From Rhodobacter ferrooxidans (GTDB lineage Bacteria > Pseudomonadota > Alphaproteobacteria > Rhodobacterales > Rhodobacteraceae): a DNA stretch of 64,000 bases. The translations under genes were made by a program, and so were the position numbers. Under the pieces are notes generated by a model. The model was not told the origin of the DNA. It saw nothing but the letters and a program-made list of their open reading frames with translations, and searched no databases. The DNA lies in NCBI RefSeq assembly GCF_000176015.1, contig NZ_ACYY01000002.1, forward strand, positions 1 through 64,000. The letters are read 5' to 3'. Below are positions 33,682 to 41,830 of this stretch, piece after piece; positions within the stretch are counted from its first letter, which is position 1; each line of letters begins with the position of its first letter.

Positions 33682-34404
33682 ATGCGAGTGCCGATCATGC
33701 AGGACGCTGACGACGAACCGACGGCCGCGGGCGATGGCCGCTCCAAGGCCGAACTGCGCGCCGAGGCGATGATCCGCCGTCAGAAACGCAACCTGCGCAA
33801 AGCCGGCGCCGAAGGCTTTCTGGCCGGTGTTGCCGCCATGCTGCGTCCCGGCGATCTGGTGATGGATTGCGGCGCCAATATAGGCTCTATCACCGCGATT
33901 CTGGCCGATACCGGTGCCGATGTGCTGGCCTTCGAACCCGACCCCTTTGCCTTTGCCGAACTGACGGCCAAGTTTGCCGACCATCCCCGCGTGACCCTGA
34001 TCAACGCCGCCGTGGGTGCCAGCGCAGGCACCGTGCGGCTGATGCGGGCGCAGAATTTCGACGACAATCCCACCGGTGCCTCGGTGAAAAGCACCATCCT
34101 GCAAGGCGGGCGGTCCATCGACGCCAGCACCGGTTTCGACGTGCCGCTGATCAGCTTTCCCGACCTGATCCGCGAAAAGATCGCGGCGGGGCGCGAGGTG
34201 GCCTTGGTGAAGATGGACATCGAAGGCGCCGAGCTGGAGATTCTGGAAGTGCTGGACCGCGATGGCCTGCTGGCGCAGATCAGGGTGATCGTGGTCGAAA
34301 CCCACGAGCGAAAATTCAAGGATTTGCGCCCCCGTTACAAGGCACTGCGCGAAAGCTTTGCCGAGAAGTATCCCGGCAACCGGGTCAACCTCGACTGGAT
34401 CTGA
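33682..34404 (+). CDS. FkbM family methyltransferase
   Basis: A 240-residue SAM-dependent methyltransferase. Motif I is VMDCGANIGSITAILAD, followed by AFEPDPFAFAELTAKF and the FkbM-typical LVKMDIEGAELEILEVL; VVETHERKF comes near the end. The family O-methylates sugars or polyketides; here it probably methylates a surface-glycan sugar. I chose ATG 33682, with AAAGG 9 bases upstream, over a GTG at 33673. Its last 20 bases overlap the end of the convergent hydrolase gene. Confidence 0.85.
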   Translation: MRVPIMQDADDEPTAAGDGRSKAELRAEAMIRRQKRNLRKAGAEGFLAGVAAMLRPGDLVMDCGANIGSITAILADTGADVLAFEPDPFAFAELTAKFADHPRVTLINAAVGASAGTVRLMRAQNFDDNPTGASVKSTILQGGRSIDASTGFDVPLISFPDLIREKIAAGREVALVKMDIEGAELEILEVLDRDGLLAQIRVIVVETHERKFKDLRPRYKALRESFAEKYPGNRVNLDWI

Positions 34405-35254
34405 CCCGCCGCGCTGGTTTGGCCAGAACCTCGCGCCAATCCCTTGCCGGACCGCGCATCCCGCGCATATCCGCCAGTTCGATCAGGCCTGCAAGCGCCA
34501 GCCGGTGGCCCTGCGCGGCGCAATACTTGCCCACCCGCCTGATCCAATGCCGGTTGGTCCGGCGCCCGGCCCGGTAAGCCTGCCGCAACGCCTGCGGTGC
34601 CGCCGCTCCTCGCAGCACGTCGAACAGGCTTTCGATCACCCCGGCCTCGATCAGGCAGGGGATGATATGATGCCGCGCGCCATGAACGGGCATCAGCCGC
34701 GCACCAGCCTGGCCGAACAGCCGGGCGTTCAGCCGGTCCAGCCGATGCAGTGGGTCATGCAGCACCTGATAGCAGCACCCATCCGCCATTTCGGCAGCCA
34801 CATCCCAGCAGAATGGCCCGATTTCGGCGGCCTGCGGCGCAAAGCGCAGATCGCCGGGCACCACGGCGGGATCAAGCGAGAATTGCGGTGCCAGTGCCAC
34901 GGCCAGCCGCGCGTCAAGCGCCTTTGCCGCCAGAATAGCGCCGTATCCCCCCATGCTGAAGCCATAGGTGGTAAGGGGCACCTCTGGCCCAAGATGCTGC
35001 CGCACTGCCTTCATGGCGGGCAGAAAATCTGCGGTCTGGAACCAGTCTGACCGGCGGGGCAGCACCGCCACTTGCGAAATCCCGCGCTTGGCCAGCGAGC
35101 TTTCGGCAAAACCCGTGCCGCTCTGGATGCCCGGATGCAGCATGTCGGGAAAGGTGACGACCACCGCATCCCCGGGCGGCGATACCGCCGGAACATGGCG
35201 GATCAGCAAGCCGCTTGATGCGTAGATCACTTGTCCGGGCAGCGCGGGGGTCAT
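34385..35254 (-). CDS. Alpha/beta-hydrolase-fold protein
   Basis: A 289-residue protein with a nucleophile elbow TYGFSMGGYGAILAA (S100) in the G-x-S-x-G arrangement, and an HGARHHIIPCLIEAG segment that could supply the catalytic His. The first 60 residues (VVVTFPDMLHPGIQ) fit an early beta strand of the fold. No closer family recognised. It overlaps the GT25 stop by one base (TGATG) and is therefore co-translated with it. In this position an esterase, deacetylase or protein involved in glycan export is conceivable. Confidence 0.6.
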   Translation of the reverse strand: MTPALPGQVIYASSGLLIRHVPAVSPPGDAVVVTFPDMLHPGIQSGTGFAESSLAKRGISQVAVLPRRSDWFQTADFLPAMKAVRQHLGPEVPLTTYGFSMGGYGAILAAKALDARLAVALAPQFSLDPAVVPGDLRFAPQAAEIGPFCWDVAAEMADGCCYQVLHDPLHRLDRLNARLFGQAGARLMPVHGARHHIIPCLIEAGVIESLFDVLRGAAAPQALRQAYRAGRRTNRHWIRRVGKYCAAQGHRLALAGLIELADMRGMRGPARDWREVLAKPARRVRSSRG

Positions 35255-36063
35255 CAGCGCGGATCGCAGCGCAGCATGCTCCAGGCAAAGCCACCCCGCC
35301 CGTCATCCACGACCTCGGCTTCGACCTCCCATTTCGACTTCAGCCCGACCCGCCTTTCGCCAAGGCTGGCCAACCGCAGCGGCGTTGCCGTCATCGCTGC
35401 GCGATCCTCCGAGCTTTTGGTGCGAATCTGCAGGGCCATCGCCTCGCGGAACATCGGTTGCAATACCGCGTAGGTGTTCAGCCCGCCCATGACATAGGCG
35501 TAAGACACGTCCAGCGGCATCCGCCGGTTGGCAGCCAGTTGCAGGGCTTCGGCATAGGCGGCGCGCCCGCGCGCACTGACGAAAAGAATGGCATGTGCCG
35601 ACACCATCGAAAACAATCGGGCAAAGCGCGCGTCATGCGCCCGGGCCAGCACGAAATCCGGCACGGCACTGTGGCCGATCTGGTCGTGAATCTCGCGGAT
35701 GCGCGGAAAGCAGCCAGCCGTGTTCAGCCCCAGGTAAACGATATCGGCATCGGCTGGCAGACCCGGCAAGGCGGTGCTTCCGGCACAGAACTCCAGATCA
35801 TCTTCCAGGATCATGAAGGGCAGGCCCTTGGCCTTGGCCATGGCCCCCTGATGCGCCAGCGTGGCGTTCAGCACCTTGAACTCGGTGCTGTCAACGCCGT
35901 CGGAAAAGCTGTGCGCAATACCCAGCCCGGTCAGCAACCGCTCCATGTGGCGGCGACGCTTGCGCTGTTTGGGCATGTTGATGACGACGGCCTGAACTTG
36001 CCGCAGATCGGTGATGCCATCGGCATAGACCTGCGCCGCCACGCCTGGCGTATCTTGCGACAT
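35254..36063 (-). CDS. Glycosyltransferase family 25 (LPS-type) protein
   Basis: A 269-residue protein with the GT25 layout: VVINMPKQRKRRRHMERLL near residue 26, then LPFMILEDDLEFCAG (the EDD metal-binding motif, about residues 102-106), and later a VSAHAILFVSARGR stretch as in LOS beta-1,4-galactosyltransferases. ATG at 36063; the gap of 177 bases to the divergent DUF1800 gene contains its promoter but no clear boxes. Probably adds a sugar to the LPS or capsule made by this cluster. Confidence 0.8.
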   Translation of the reverse strand: MSQDTPGVAAQVYADGITDLRQVQAVVINMPKQRKRRRHMERLLTGLGIAHSFSDGVDSTEFKVLNATLAHQGAMAKAKGLPFMILEDDLEFCAGSTALPGLPADADIVYLGLNTAGCFPRIREIHDQIGHSAVPDFVLARAHDARFARLFSMVSAHAILFVSARGRAAYAEALQLAANRRMPLDVSYAYVMGGLNTYAVLQPMFREAMALQIRTKSSEDRAAMTATPLRLASLGERRVGLKSKWEVEAEVVDDGRGGFAWSMLRCDPR

Positions 36064-36240
36064 TGCACTCGTTCCCTCAAAGCCCCGCGTTTTTCACGCT
36101 GTTTTCATGGATTTGAGGATAGGCAGCGCGATGCGGGCTGTCAATCTGGCCGAAGTTCGCGCGAAATGGCCGATTCCGCCCCGCCGACTTGACGCCCCGC
36201 CGCAAAACTTCCATCTGAAAGCCAGACAAAGGGGTCGCAC

Positions 36241-37572
36241 ATGGATGCATCGGCGATCGAACTGATCCGCTTTGGCTATGGGCCGAAAGCCGGCTCATCC
36301 GTGCTGAAAGGGTCGGTTGAACCTGACCGCCTGCTGGCGCAGCTTGCCGATCCCGCGCCGGTTGCCTTTGCCCGCCCCGGCCTTGCCGCGCGCCTGCAGA
36401 TGCTGGTGGCGCTGCGGCAGGAACGGCAGGTGCAAAAGGCTGGCGGGCCAAAGACCGACACCACGCTGAAGGCACTGCGGCAGATGCAGCGCGAGGATAC
36501 GCTGGTCTGGGTGCCGCAGGCTGCCGCGACCAAGGCAGGCTTTCATGAACGGCTGGTGAATTTCTGGGCCAACCGGCTGACCGTGGCCAGCACCAGGGGC
36601 GAGTTGGTCTATCTGGTGCAGCCCTATCGTGACGAGGCAGTGCGACCACATGTTGCCGGGCGGTTTGCCGAGCTGTTGCTGGCCTCGGTCTGGCATCCGG
36701 CGATGCTGCTGTATCTGGACCAGGCGCGCTCGGTCGGGCCCAACTCGCGCTTTGGCCTGCGCAGACGGGCCGGGCTGAACGAGAATTTCGCCCGCGAATT
36801 GCTGGAACTGCACACAATGGCCACCGGCTATACTCAGGCCGATGTAACGGCGCTGGCGGCCTTGCTGACGGGCCTGACCTTCACGCCTGAAGGTGCGGCC
36901 TATGACGAAAACCGCGCCGAGCCGGGCCAGAAAACCGTGCTGGGCCAAAGCTATGGCGAGGGCGCAGACGAGATTGCCCACTTTGTCGAAGACCTGTCGA
37001 TGCGGCCCGAAACCGCCCAAAGCGTCTGTCTCGCCCTTGCCCGGCATTTCCTGTCCGACACCCCGCCCGAAGCCCTGGTTGCCCGCATGGCGCAGACTTA
37101 TCTGGCTGAAAGCGGCGCCTTGGTGCCGGTCTATCGCCTGCTGCTGCAAGACCCCGCCGCCCGCGACCCGGTGCTGCGCAAGATCCGCTCGCCGCATGAA
37201 TTTGTGGTGGCCAGCCTGCGCGCCTTTGATCTGACCGGGGCTGAGACCCAGTCGCAGGGCGCCCCCAAGGGCGGTTTTCGCGCCGAGGCGGCGCTGGCGC
37301 AGATGGGTCAACCGGTCTATCGCCCGCGCGGCCCGGATGGCTGGCCCGACACCGCCGCCGAATGGATCTCGCCGCCCTATATGGTGGCGCGGCTGGATTG
37401 GGCGGAACGGCTGGCCCGGCTGCGCGGCGAACGCGCCGACCCGGTGGCGCTGGCGCGGCAGGTGCTGGGCGATCTGGCGCATCCCGACACGCTGCGCGCC
37501 GTTGGTCTGGCCGAACAGCGGTGGGAGGGCGTGGCGGTGCTGCTGGGCTCGCCCGATTTCATGCGGAGGTAG
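36241..37572 (+). CDS. DUF1800 domain-containing protein
   Basis: A 443-residue protein that follows the DUF1800 family along its length: IRFGYGPK near the start, FHERLVNFWANRLTV near residue 100, and GLNENFARELLELHTMATGYTQADV in the centre. The function of the family is unknown; it almost always sits beside a DUF1501 gene, as here, 3 bases apart. No signal peptide is evident in this copy. Some members have been linked to secreted or surface-assembled structures, but nothing in the sequence proves that. Confidence 0.88.
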   Translation: MDASAIELIRFGYGPKAGSSVLKGSVEPDRLLAQLADPAPVAFARPGLAARLQMLVALRQERQVQKAGGPKTDTTLKALRQMQREDTLVWVPQAAATKAGFHERLVNFWANRLTVASTRGELVYLVQPYRDEAVRPHVAGRFAELLLASVWHPAMLLYLDQARSVGPNSRFGLRRRAGLNENFARELLELHTMATGYTQADVTALAALLTGLTFTPEGAAYDENRAEPGQKTVLGQSYGEGADEIAHFVEDLSMRPETAQSVCLALARHFLSDTPPEALVARMAQTYLAESGALVPVYRLLLQDPAARDPVLRKIRSPHEFVVASLRAFDLTGAETQSQGAPKGGFRAEAALAQMGQPVYRPRGPDGWPDTAAEWISPPYMVARLDWAERLARLRGERADPVALARQVLGDLAHPDTLRAVGLAEQRWEGVAVLLGSPDFMRR

Positions 37573-37575
37573 GCG

Positions 37576-38733
37576 ATGGGTGATCTTTTGCTGTCGCGGC
37601 GGTCGTTCCTGATCGGTTGCTCGCTGGCCGCCAGCCCGTTGCTGACGCCGGTCAGCTTTGCTGCGGCACCGGGTGAAAACCGGCTGGTGGTGATGGTGCT
37701 GCGTGGCGGCATGGACGGGCTGGATGTGGTGCGCCCCCTGGGCGATTCCGACTATGCCGCATTGCGCCCGACGCTGCTGACCGATTCCGCCTCGCTGGAC
37801 CTTGACGGCTTCTTCGGCCTGAACCCCGGTGCCGCCGGTCTGATGCCGCTTTGGCAGGCGGGCGAGTTGGGCTTTGCCCATGCGGTGGCCACCCCTTACC
37901 GCCAGCAACGCAGCCATTTCGTCGGGCAAGACCTGCTGGAAAGTGGCGCGCTGGCTGCCGACGCGCCGGTGGATGGCGGCTGGCTGAACCGCGCCGTTGG
38001 CCGCATCAGGGGTGCCGCCCCCGATATGGCGGTGGCAGTGGGGCGCGAGCCGATGCTGATTCTGGAAGGCGATGCCCCCGCCCGGCAGTGGCTGCCGGTG
38101 GCCGACAGCACGCTGTCAGGCCAGGGCACGGCGTTGCTTGGCTGCCTGCACGCCGCCGACCCCGATTTTGCCGAGGCCTATCTGAAAGCCGTGGCCCTGC
38201 GCGCGGAATCCGAGGCGCAACGGATTTCCAATGCCGATGCCAAGCGCGACCAGTTGGGCGCCTATGTCGCCGCCCGCCTGAACGCCGAGGCGCGCATTGC
38301 CGCGTTTTCCTTTGGCGGCTGGGATACCCACAACAAGCAAGGCCCGGGCATTGCCCGGCGGCTGGGCGATCTGGCCGATACCATTCTGGCACTGAAAGCC
38401 GGCCTCGGGGCCAACTGGGCCACCACGCTGGTGCTGGCCGTCACCGAGTTTGGCCGCAGCGCCCGCGAGAACGGCTCCGCCGGCACCGACCACGGCACCG
38501 GCGGTGCGTCGCTGCTGGCGGGCGGGGCGCTGCGTGGCAAGCGGGTGCTGGGCCAATGGCCGGGCCTGAACGAATCCGCGCTCTATGCCCGCCGCGACCT
38601 GATGCCCACCACCGACCTGCGCGCCTATGCCGGCTGGGCGCTGCACGATCTGTTCGGGCTGGCAACTTCGGATATCGAAGGCCACGTCTTCCCGGCGCTG
38701 GACATGGGCCCCAACCCGCAGCTTCTGCGCTAA
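37576..38733 (+). CDS. DUF1501 domain-containing protein
   Basis: A 385-residue protein with a twin-arginine signal (LLLSRRSFLIGCSLAASPLLT, cut near residue 34), so it is probably exported folded. VVMVLRGGMDGLDVV and SFGGWDTHNKQGPG are characteristic of DUF1501, which is distantly related to the alkaline-phosphatase/sulfatase superfamily; TEFGRSARENGSAGTDHGTG carries likely metal ligands. It pairs with the upstream DUF1800 gene. Catalytic activity is not established. A dispersed repeat follows and the sulfatase gene converges on it. Confidence 0.87.
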   Translation: MGDLLLSRRSFLIGCSLAASPLLTPVSFAAAPGENRLVVMVLRGGMDGLDVVRPLGDSDYAALRPTLLTDSASLDLDGFFGLNPGAAGLMPLWQAGELGFAHAVATPYRQQRSHFVGQDLLESGALAADAPVDGGWLNRAVGRIRGAAPDMAVAVGREPMLILEGDAPARQWLPVADSTLSGQGTALLGCLHAADPDFAEAYLKAVALRAESEAQRISNADAKRDQLGAYVAARLNAEARIAAFSFGGWDTHNKQGPGIARRLGDLADTILALKAGLGANWATTLVLAVTEFGRSARENGSAGTDHGTGGASLLAGGALRGKRVLGQWPGLNESALYARRDLMPTTDLRAYAGWALHDLFGLATSDIEGHVFPALDMGPNPQLLR

Positions 38734-38736
38734 ACC

Positions 38737-38763
38737 CTTTCATCTGTTCTTAAATATCCCCGC
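38737..38763 (-). repeat. Dispersed intergenic repeat, second well-conserved copy
   Basis: Read on the minus strand this is GGGGATATTT then AAGAACAGATGAAAG, matching 27152-27179 except for a one-base gap. It again lies between convergent genes. The CCGCCGGAGGCTCCAGCGG sequence beside it can fold into a small hairpin, so it may act as a bidirectional terminator. Confidence 0.6.
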
Positions 38764-38796
38764 CGGAGGCTCCAGCGGCACCGCTGTCGCAAAGCG

Positions 38797-41100
38797 TCAG
38801 ACCGCGACAGGCAGCGTCACATCGCGGCGCACCGCCTCGGCATCCGTACAGCCCTCGATCACCACGACCGAAAGCCCAAGCCGGATCAGCACATCCTTGC
38901 CGTCGCGCAAAATCTCGGGCTGCCCCGGCCATGCGGCAAGGTCCAGCACATCGCCCGCCCGCCAGTCGGTGATCCGGCACACCCCGCCCCAGGCGATGTG
39001 ATAAAACACCCCCCCCGGCCCGCCGGTGATCACATTCTCGCCCGGCCCGACATGAAACTGGTCGCGCCCCTCGCCCGAGATCACCCGGTTGCGCCCCGGC
39101 CCGGTGTGAATCTCCGAACTGTGGTCGCCATCGGTAATCTGGTCGTTGCCGGTGCCGCCGTAAATCTTGTTGAAACCGTCGCCGCCCACGATCACATCGT
39201 CGCCCGCGCCACCATCCAGCGTGTCGCGGCCATTTCCGCCGCGCAGCGTATCGTTGCCCGCGCCGCCGTAAAACCCATGCCGGTCATTGCGCCGCGACGA
39301 TTGTGCCACCAGCAGGTCATGCCCCGCGCCGCCTTCAAAGGTTGCCCCGGCATAGACCGGGCCGATCATCACATCGTCACCGTGGCTGCCGGTGACATGC
39401 ACAGACACCCGTTCCGAGGATTCAAAGGTGATCGCACTCGCCGGATGCGCCACGATGCGCACCACCTTGCCCTGCGTCCGGTCGGCCTCGGCCCGTGCCA
39501 CCACGGTGCCCATCCGCACCACCTCGATATTCGCGGGAACCCTCAGGGTATAGCCATCGGGTCCAGCCAGATACCACAGCGTGTCATGGCCGCCATCGGG
39601 GGTTTCGACGATCTTTTCCGCCGCCTCGCCATAAGCCCAATAGTCGTTGTCGGCATTGCCGCCCGCCAGCACCACCGCGCCATCCATCGCCATCATGGCG
39701 TTGATGCCAGTCTCGGGGCGTTCCATCCCGCGCAGATCAAGGCCAAGGTCCAGCGCCGCCCGCACCAGCTCATCCCGCAGCGCCGGGGTTTGCGGCCCGC
39801 CCGCCAGATTGGTGGTCTCGCCCGGGTCGGCGATCACGTCATAGACATGCTCTTCGCCATTGGGGTGGCGGAAGTAGCGGAACTGCGACAGGCCCGGCAC
39901 CGAGGGGCGCACCGAAAGCGTGCCGAACACCGCGGTAAGCGGCGATTTTGTGCCGTCATAGTCCCCAAAATCCGGGTTCACCAGCGGCAGCAGGCTTTGG
40001 CCCGAAACCCAGTCGGGCCGTGGCGGCAAGCCTGCCAGATCGAGGATGGTTTTCGGCACGTTGTGCAGCGACACCGGCATCTGCACCACCTGCCCGCCTT
40101 CCATGCCCGCATGCCAGATACCCAGCGGCACATGCGCCGCCGAGTCCCACTGGCTCATCTTGTGAAAGCTGTCGTGGGTGCCCAGGTTGAAGCCGTTGTC
40201 CGACAGCAGCACCACCGTGGTGTTTTCGCCCAGGGGCGAGGCGCGCAGAGCGTCCATGAACCGGCCAATCTCATGGTCCACATGGCTACAGGCGGCGAAA
40301 TAGCCGCGCACCACCTGCCGCCAGCCTGCATCGCCAGCCTTTTCCGGCGTCCACTGGCCGTTGGCGATATAGGCGGCTTCATAGACCGCCATGCCGGGCT
40401 GCGGGCCGAACTGATCCTCGGGGTGGGCGCAGGCGGGCCAGCGGATCGCGTCCGGGTCATAGAGTTGATAGAACCGGTCCGGGCAGGTCAGGTTGAAATG
40501 CGGATGCTTGAAGCCCAACTGGATCAGATGCCGCCGCGCGGGGTCGGCGCGGGTCAGGTAGTCGATGGCATTCTGCGCCACCGAATGATCGTAGAACGTG
40601 TGGTCGCAAGACCCGTCATCATCCGGCGCATTGACGCCGGAAATGCCCGGCCCTTTGTCCAAGTAGTCTCTAACACCGCCGCGACGGCCCTTTTCCACCG
40701 CCTCGACATCCTCGTGAAACAGCACGCGGCTGTAGTCGGTGGGCATCGGTTTGTAGTTGGCGTCGGTCTTGCCGGTGGTGAAGGTGCGAAACCCGGCGCG
40801 GCGCAGGTCATAGACCCAACTGGCGGTCGGCGGCAGCACGTCGCGCCAGAACCGGTTCAGATCGACCAGCCCGGTGCGGAACGGCGACAGGCCGGTGGCA
40901 AGCTCGGCCCGGCAGGGGGCGCACAGCGGCACCGTGGCATAGGCGTTGGCAAAACGGGTGCCCTGCGCCATCAGACGGTCGATGTTCGGGGTCTGGATCG
41001 TGACGCCGAAGGCCTGGCGCCAGGTGAAGATGTCGATCATGTCATCAATCCAGATGACGCAGATGTTGCCGCCTTGCGTGCTGGCGCGATCAAAGCCCAT
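38797..41100 (-). CDS. Sulfatase fused to C-terminal RTX calcium-binding repeats
   Basis: A 767-residue protein. The sulfatase domain (about 1-480) starts with VIWIDDMIDIF (metal-binding Asp pair D19/D20) and has the formylglycine site CAPCRAELATG (C60 in C-x-P-x-R), plus LLSDNGFNLGTHDS. From about residue 590 it carries nonapeptide repeats such as GGAGNDTLRGGNGRDTLDGG typical of hemolysin-type calcium-binding proteins exported by type I secretion. There is no N-terminal signal peptide, which fits that route. The likely substrate is a sulfate ester on a polysaccharide. No T1SS genes are adjacent. The start overlaps the neighbour gene by 11 bases. Confidence 0.85.
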   Translation of the reverse strand: MGFDRASTQGGNICVIWIDDMIDIFTWRQAFGVTIQTPNIDRLMAQGTRFANAYATVPLCAPCRAELATGLSPFRTGLVDLNRFWRDVLPPTASWVYDLRRAGFRTFTTGKTDANYKPMPTDYSRVLFHEDVEAVEKGRRGGVRDYLDKGPGISGVNAPDDDGSCDHTFYDHSVAQNAIDYLTRADPARRHLIQLGFKHPHFNLTCPDRFYQLYDPDAIRWPACAHPEDQFGPQPGMAVYEAAYIANGQWTPEKAGDAGWRQVVRGYFAACSHVDHEIGRFMDALRASPLGENTTVVLLSDNGFNLGTHDSFHKMSQWDSAAHVPLGIWHAGMEGGQVVQMPVSLHNVPKTILDLAGLPPRPDWVSGQSLLPLVNPDFGDYDGTKSPLTAVFGTLSVRPSVPGLSQFRYFRHPNGEEHVYDVIADPGETTNLAGGPQTPALRDELVRAALDLGLDLRGMERPETGINAMMAMDGAVVLAGGNADNDYWAYGEAAEKIVETPDGGHDTLWYLAGPDGYTLRVPANIEVVRMGTVVARAEADRTQGKVVRIVAHPASAITFESSERVSVHVTGSHGDDVMIGPVYAGATFEGGAGHDLLVAQSSRRNDRHGFYGGAGNDTLRGGNGRDTLDGGAGDDVIVGGDGFNKIYGGTGNDQITDGDHSSEIHTGPGRNRVISGEGRDQFHVGPGENVITGGPGGVFYHIAWGGVCRITDWRAGDVLDLAAWPGQPEILRDGKDVLIRLGLSVVVIEGCTDAEAVRRDVTLPVAV

Positions 41101-41830
41101 GGCGCGCCCTGTGCTGCCAAAGCGTGATTGCGCCGTTTAGAGCCGCATTTCCGGGTGTGGCCAGCAGGTTTTGCCCCGGCCACAGCAGCACATCCGACAA
41201 GGCGAATGTGCCCAGCTTGTTGCGCAACCCGGCGCGCGGGCCGCGACAGCCCAGGAACAGATGCGCGGGGCCTGCGGTTTCAAGGCTGAACTGCGCCGAC
41301 ACCGCCGCCCCGCCATTGGCCGCCAGCCAGACCTGCCCGCCCTGCAGCGCCAGCAGCACCAGCGTCACCTGATCCGCAGCCCCTTCGGCGGTCAGCGGCA
41401 GTTGCGTGGTGCCGCCTTTCTGCGCCAGCCGCAACACCTCGGCCTTGGCATCCAGAAACAGCGAGCCTTCGGCACGCAGCGGCTGCAAGGCCAGCAAAGT
41501 GCGGGCCTCGGGCGTTCCAGCGCGGAAGATCAGGCCAAGCGTCAGGCAGGATGCGTCGGCAATCGCGTCAGGCACCACCAGCCCGCCGTTGACCTCGGCC
41601 TGGAATTGCAGCGCGCCGGTCGCAAATACCGTGCCATGCTCGTTGGCCGCTACCGCCTGCGCCACCGGGCCGCCCTGCGCCCGCCATTCGATCACCCGAC
41701 CGGGCAGGATGGGCGAAAACGCCAGACTGTCGGCGCGCGCCGTCAACCAGACCGGTGCCGGAGAGGGCAAGTCACCCCGCACAAGCGCACCGGGCGGCAG
41801 GCTGCCGGGAAACAGGATCACGCCGCTCAC
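41090..41830 (-). CDS. Uncharacterised protein, 246 aa (possible lectin-like beta sandwich)
   Basis: I do not recognise this protein. It starts at GTG 41830, overlapping the previous stop by 4 bases, and ends inside the sulfatase start, so the three genes form one coupled unit. It is rich in hydrophobic beta-strand-like segments and glycines (SLFLDAKAEVLRLAQ, VTLVLLALQGGQVWLAANGG, TFALSDVLLWPGQNLL), which resembles concanavalin/LamG-like carbohydrate-binding modules, though no motif proves it. No signal peptide. Confidence 0.6.
   Translation of the reverse strand: MSGVILFPGSLPPGALVRGDLPSPAPVWLTARADSLAFSPILPGRVIEWRAQGGPVAQAVAANEHGTVFATGALQFQAEVNGGLVVPDAIADASCLTLGLIFRAGTPEARTLLALQPLRAEGSLFLDAKAEVLRLAQKGGTTQLPLTAEGAADQVTLVLLALQGGQVWLAANGGAAVSAQFSLETAGPAHLFLGCRGPRAGLRNKLGTFALSDVLLWPGQNLLATPGNAALNGAITLWQHRARHGL

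Noticed and set aside
36077-36817. A 246-codon minus-strand frame covering the gap between the GT25 and DUF1800 genes
   Set aside because: More than half overlaps the DUF1800 gene, it is Arg/Pro/Ser/Ala rich and has no motif or ribosome site.
39170-39330. A DNA tandem repeat or CRISPR-like array in the sulfatase gene
   Set aside because: The periodicity comes from 9-residue RTX protein repeats; the DNA units differ and no spacer-repeat structure exists.
38998-41127. A 709-codon plus-strand frame opposite the RTX-sulfatase
   Set aside because: The minus strand has sulfatase and RTX motifs; the plus frame has none and looks like an antisense shadow.
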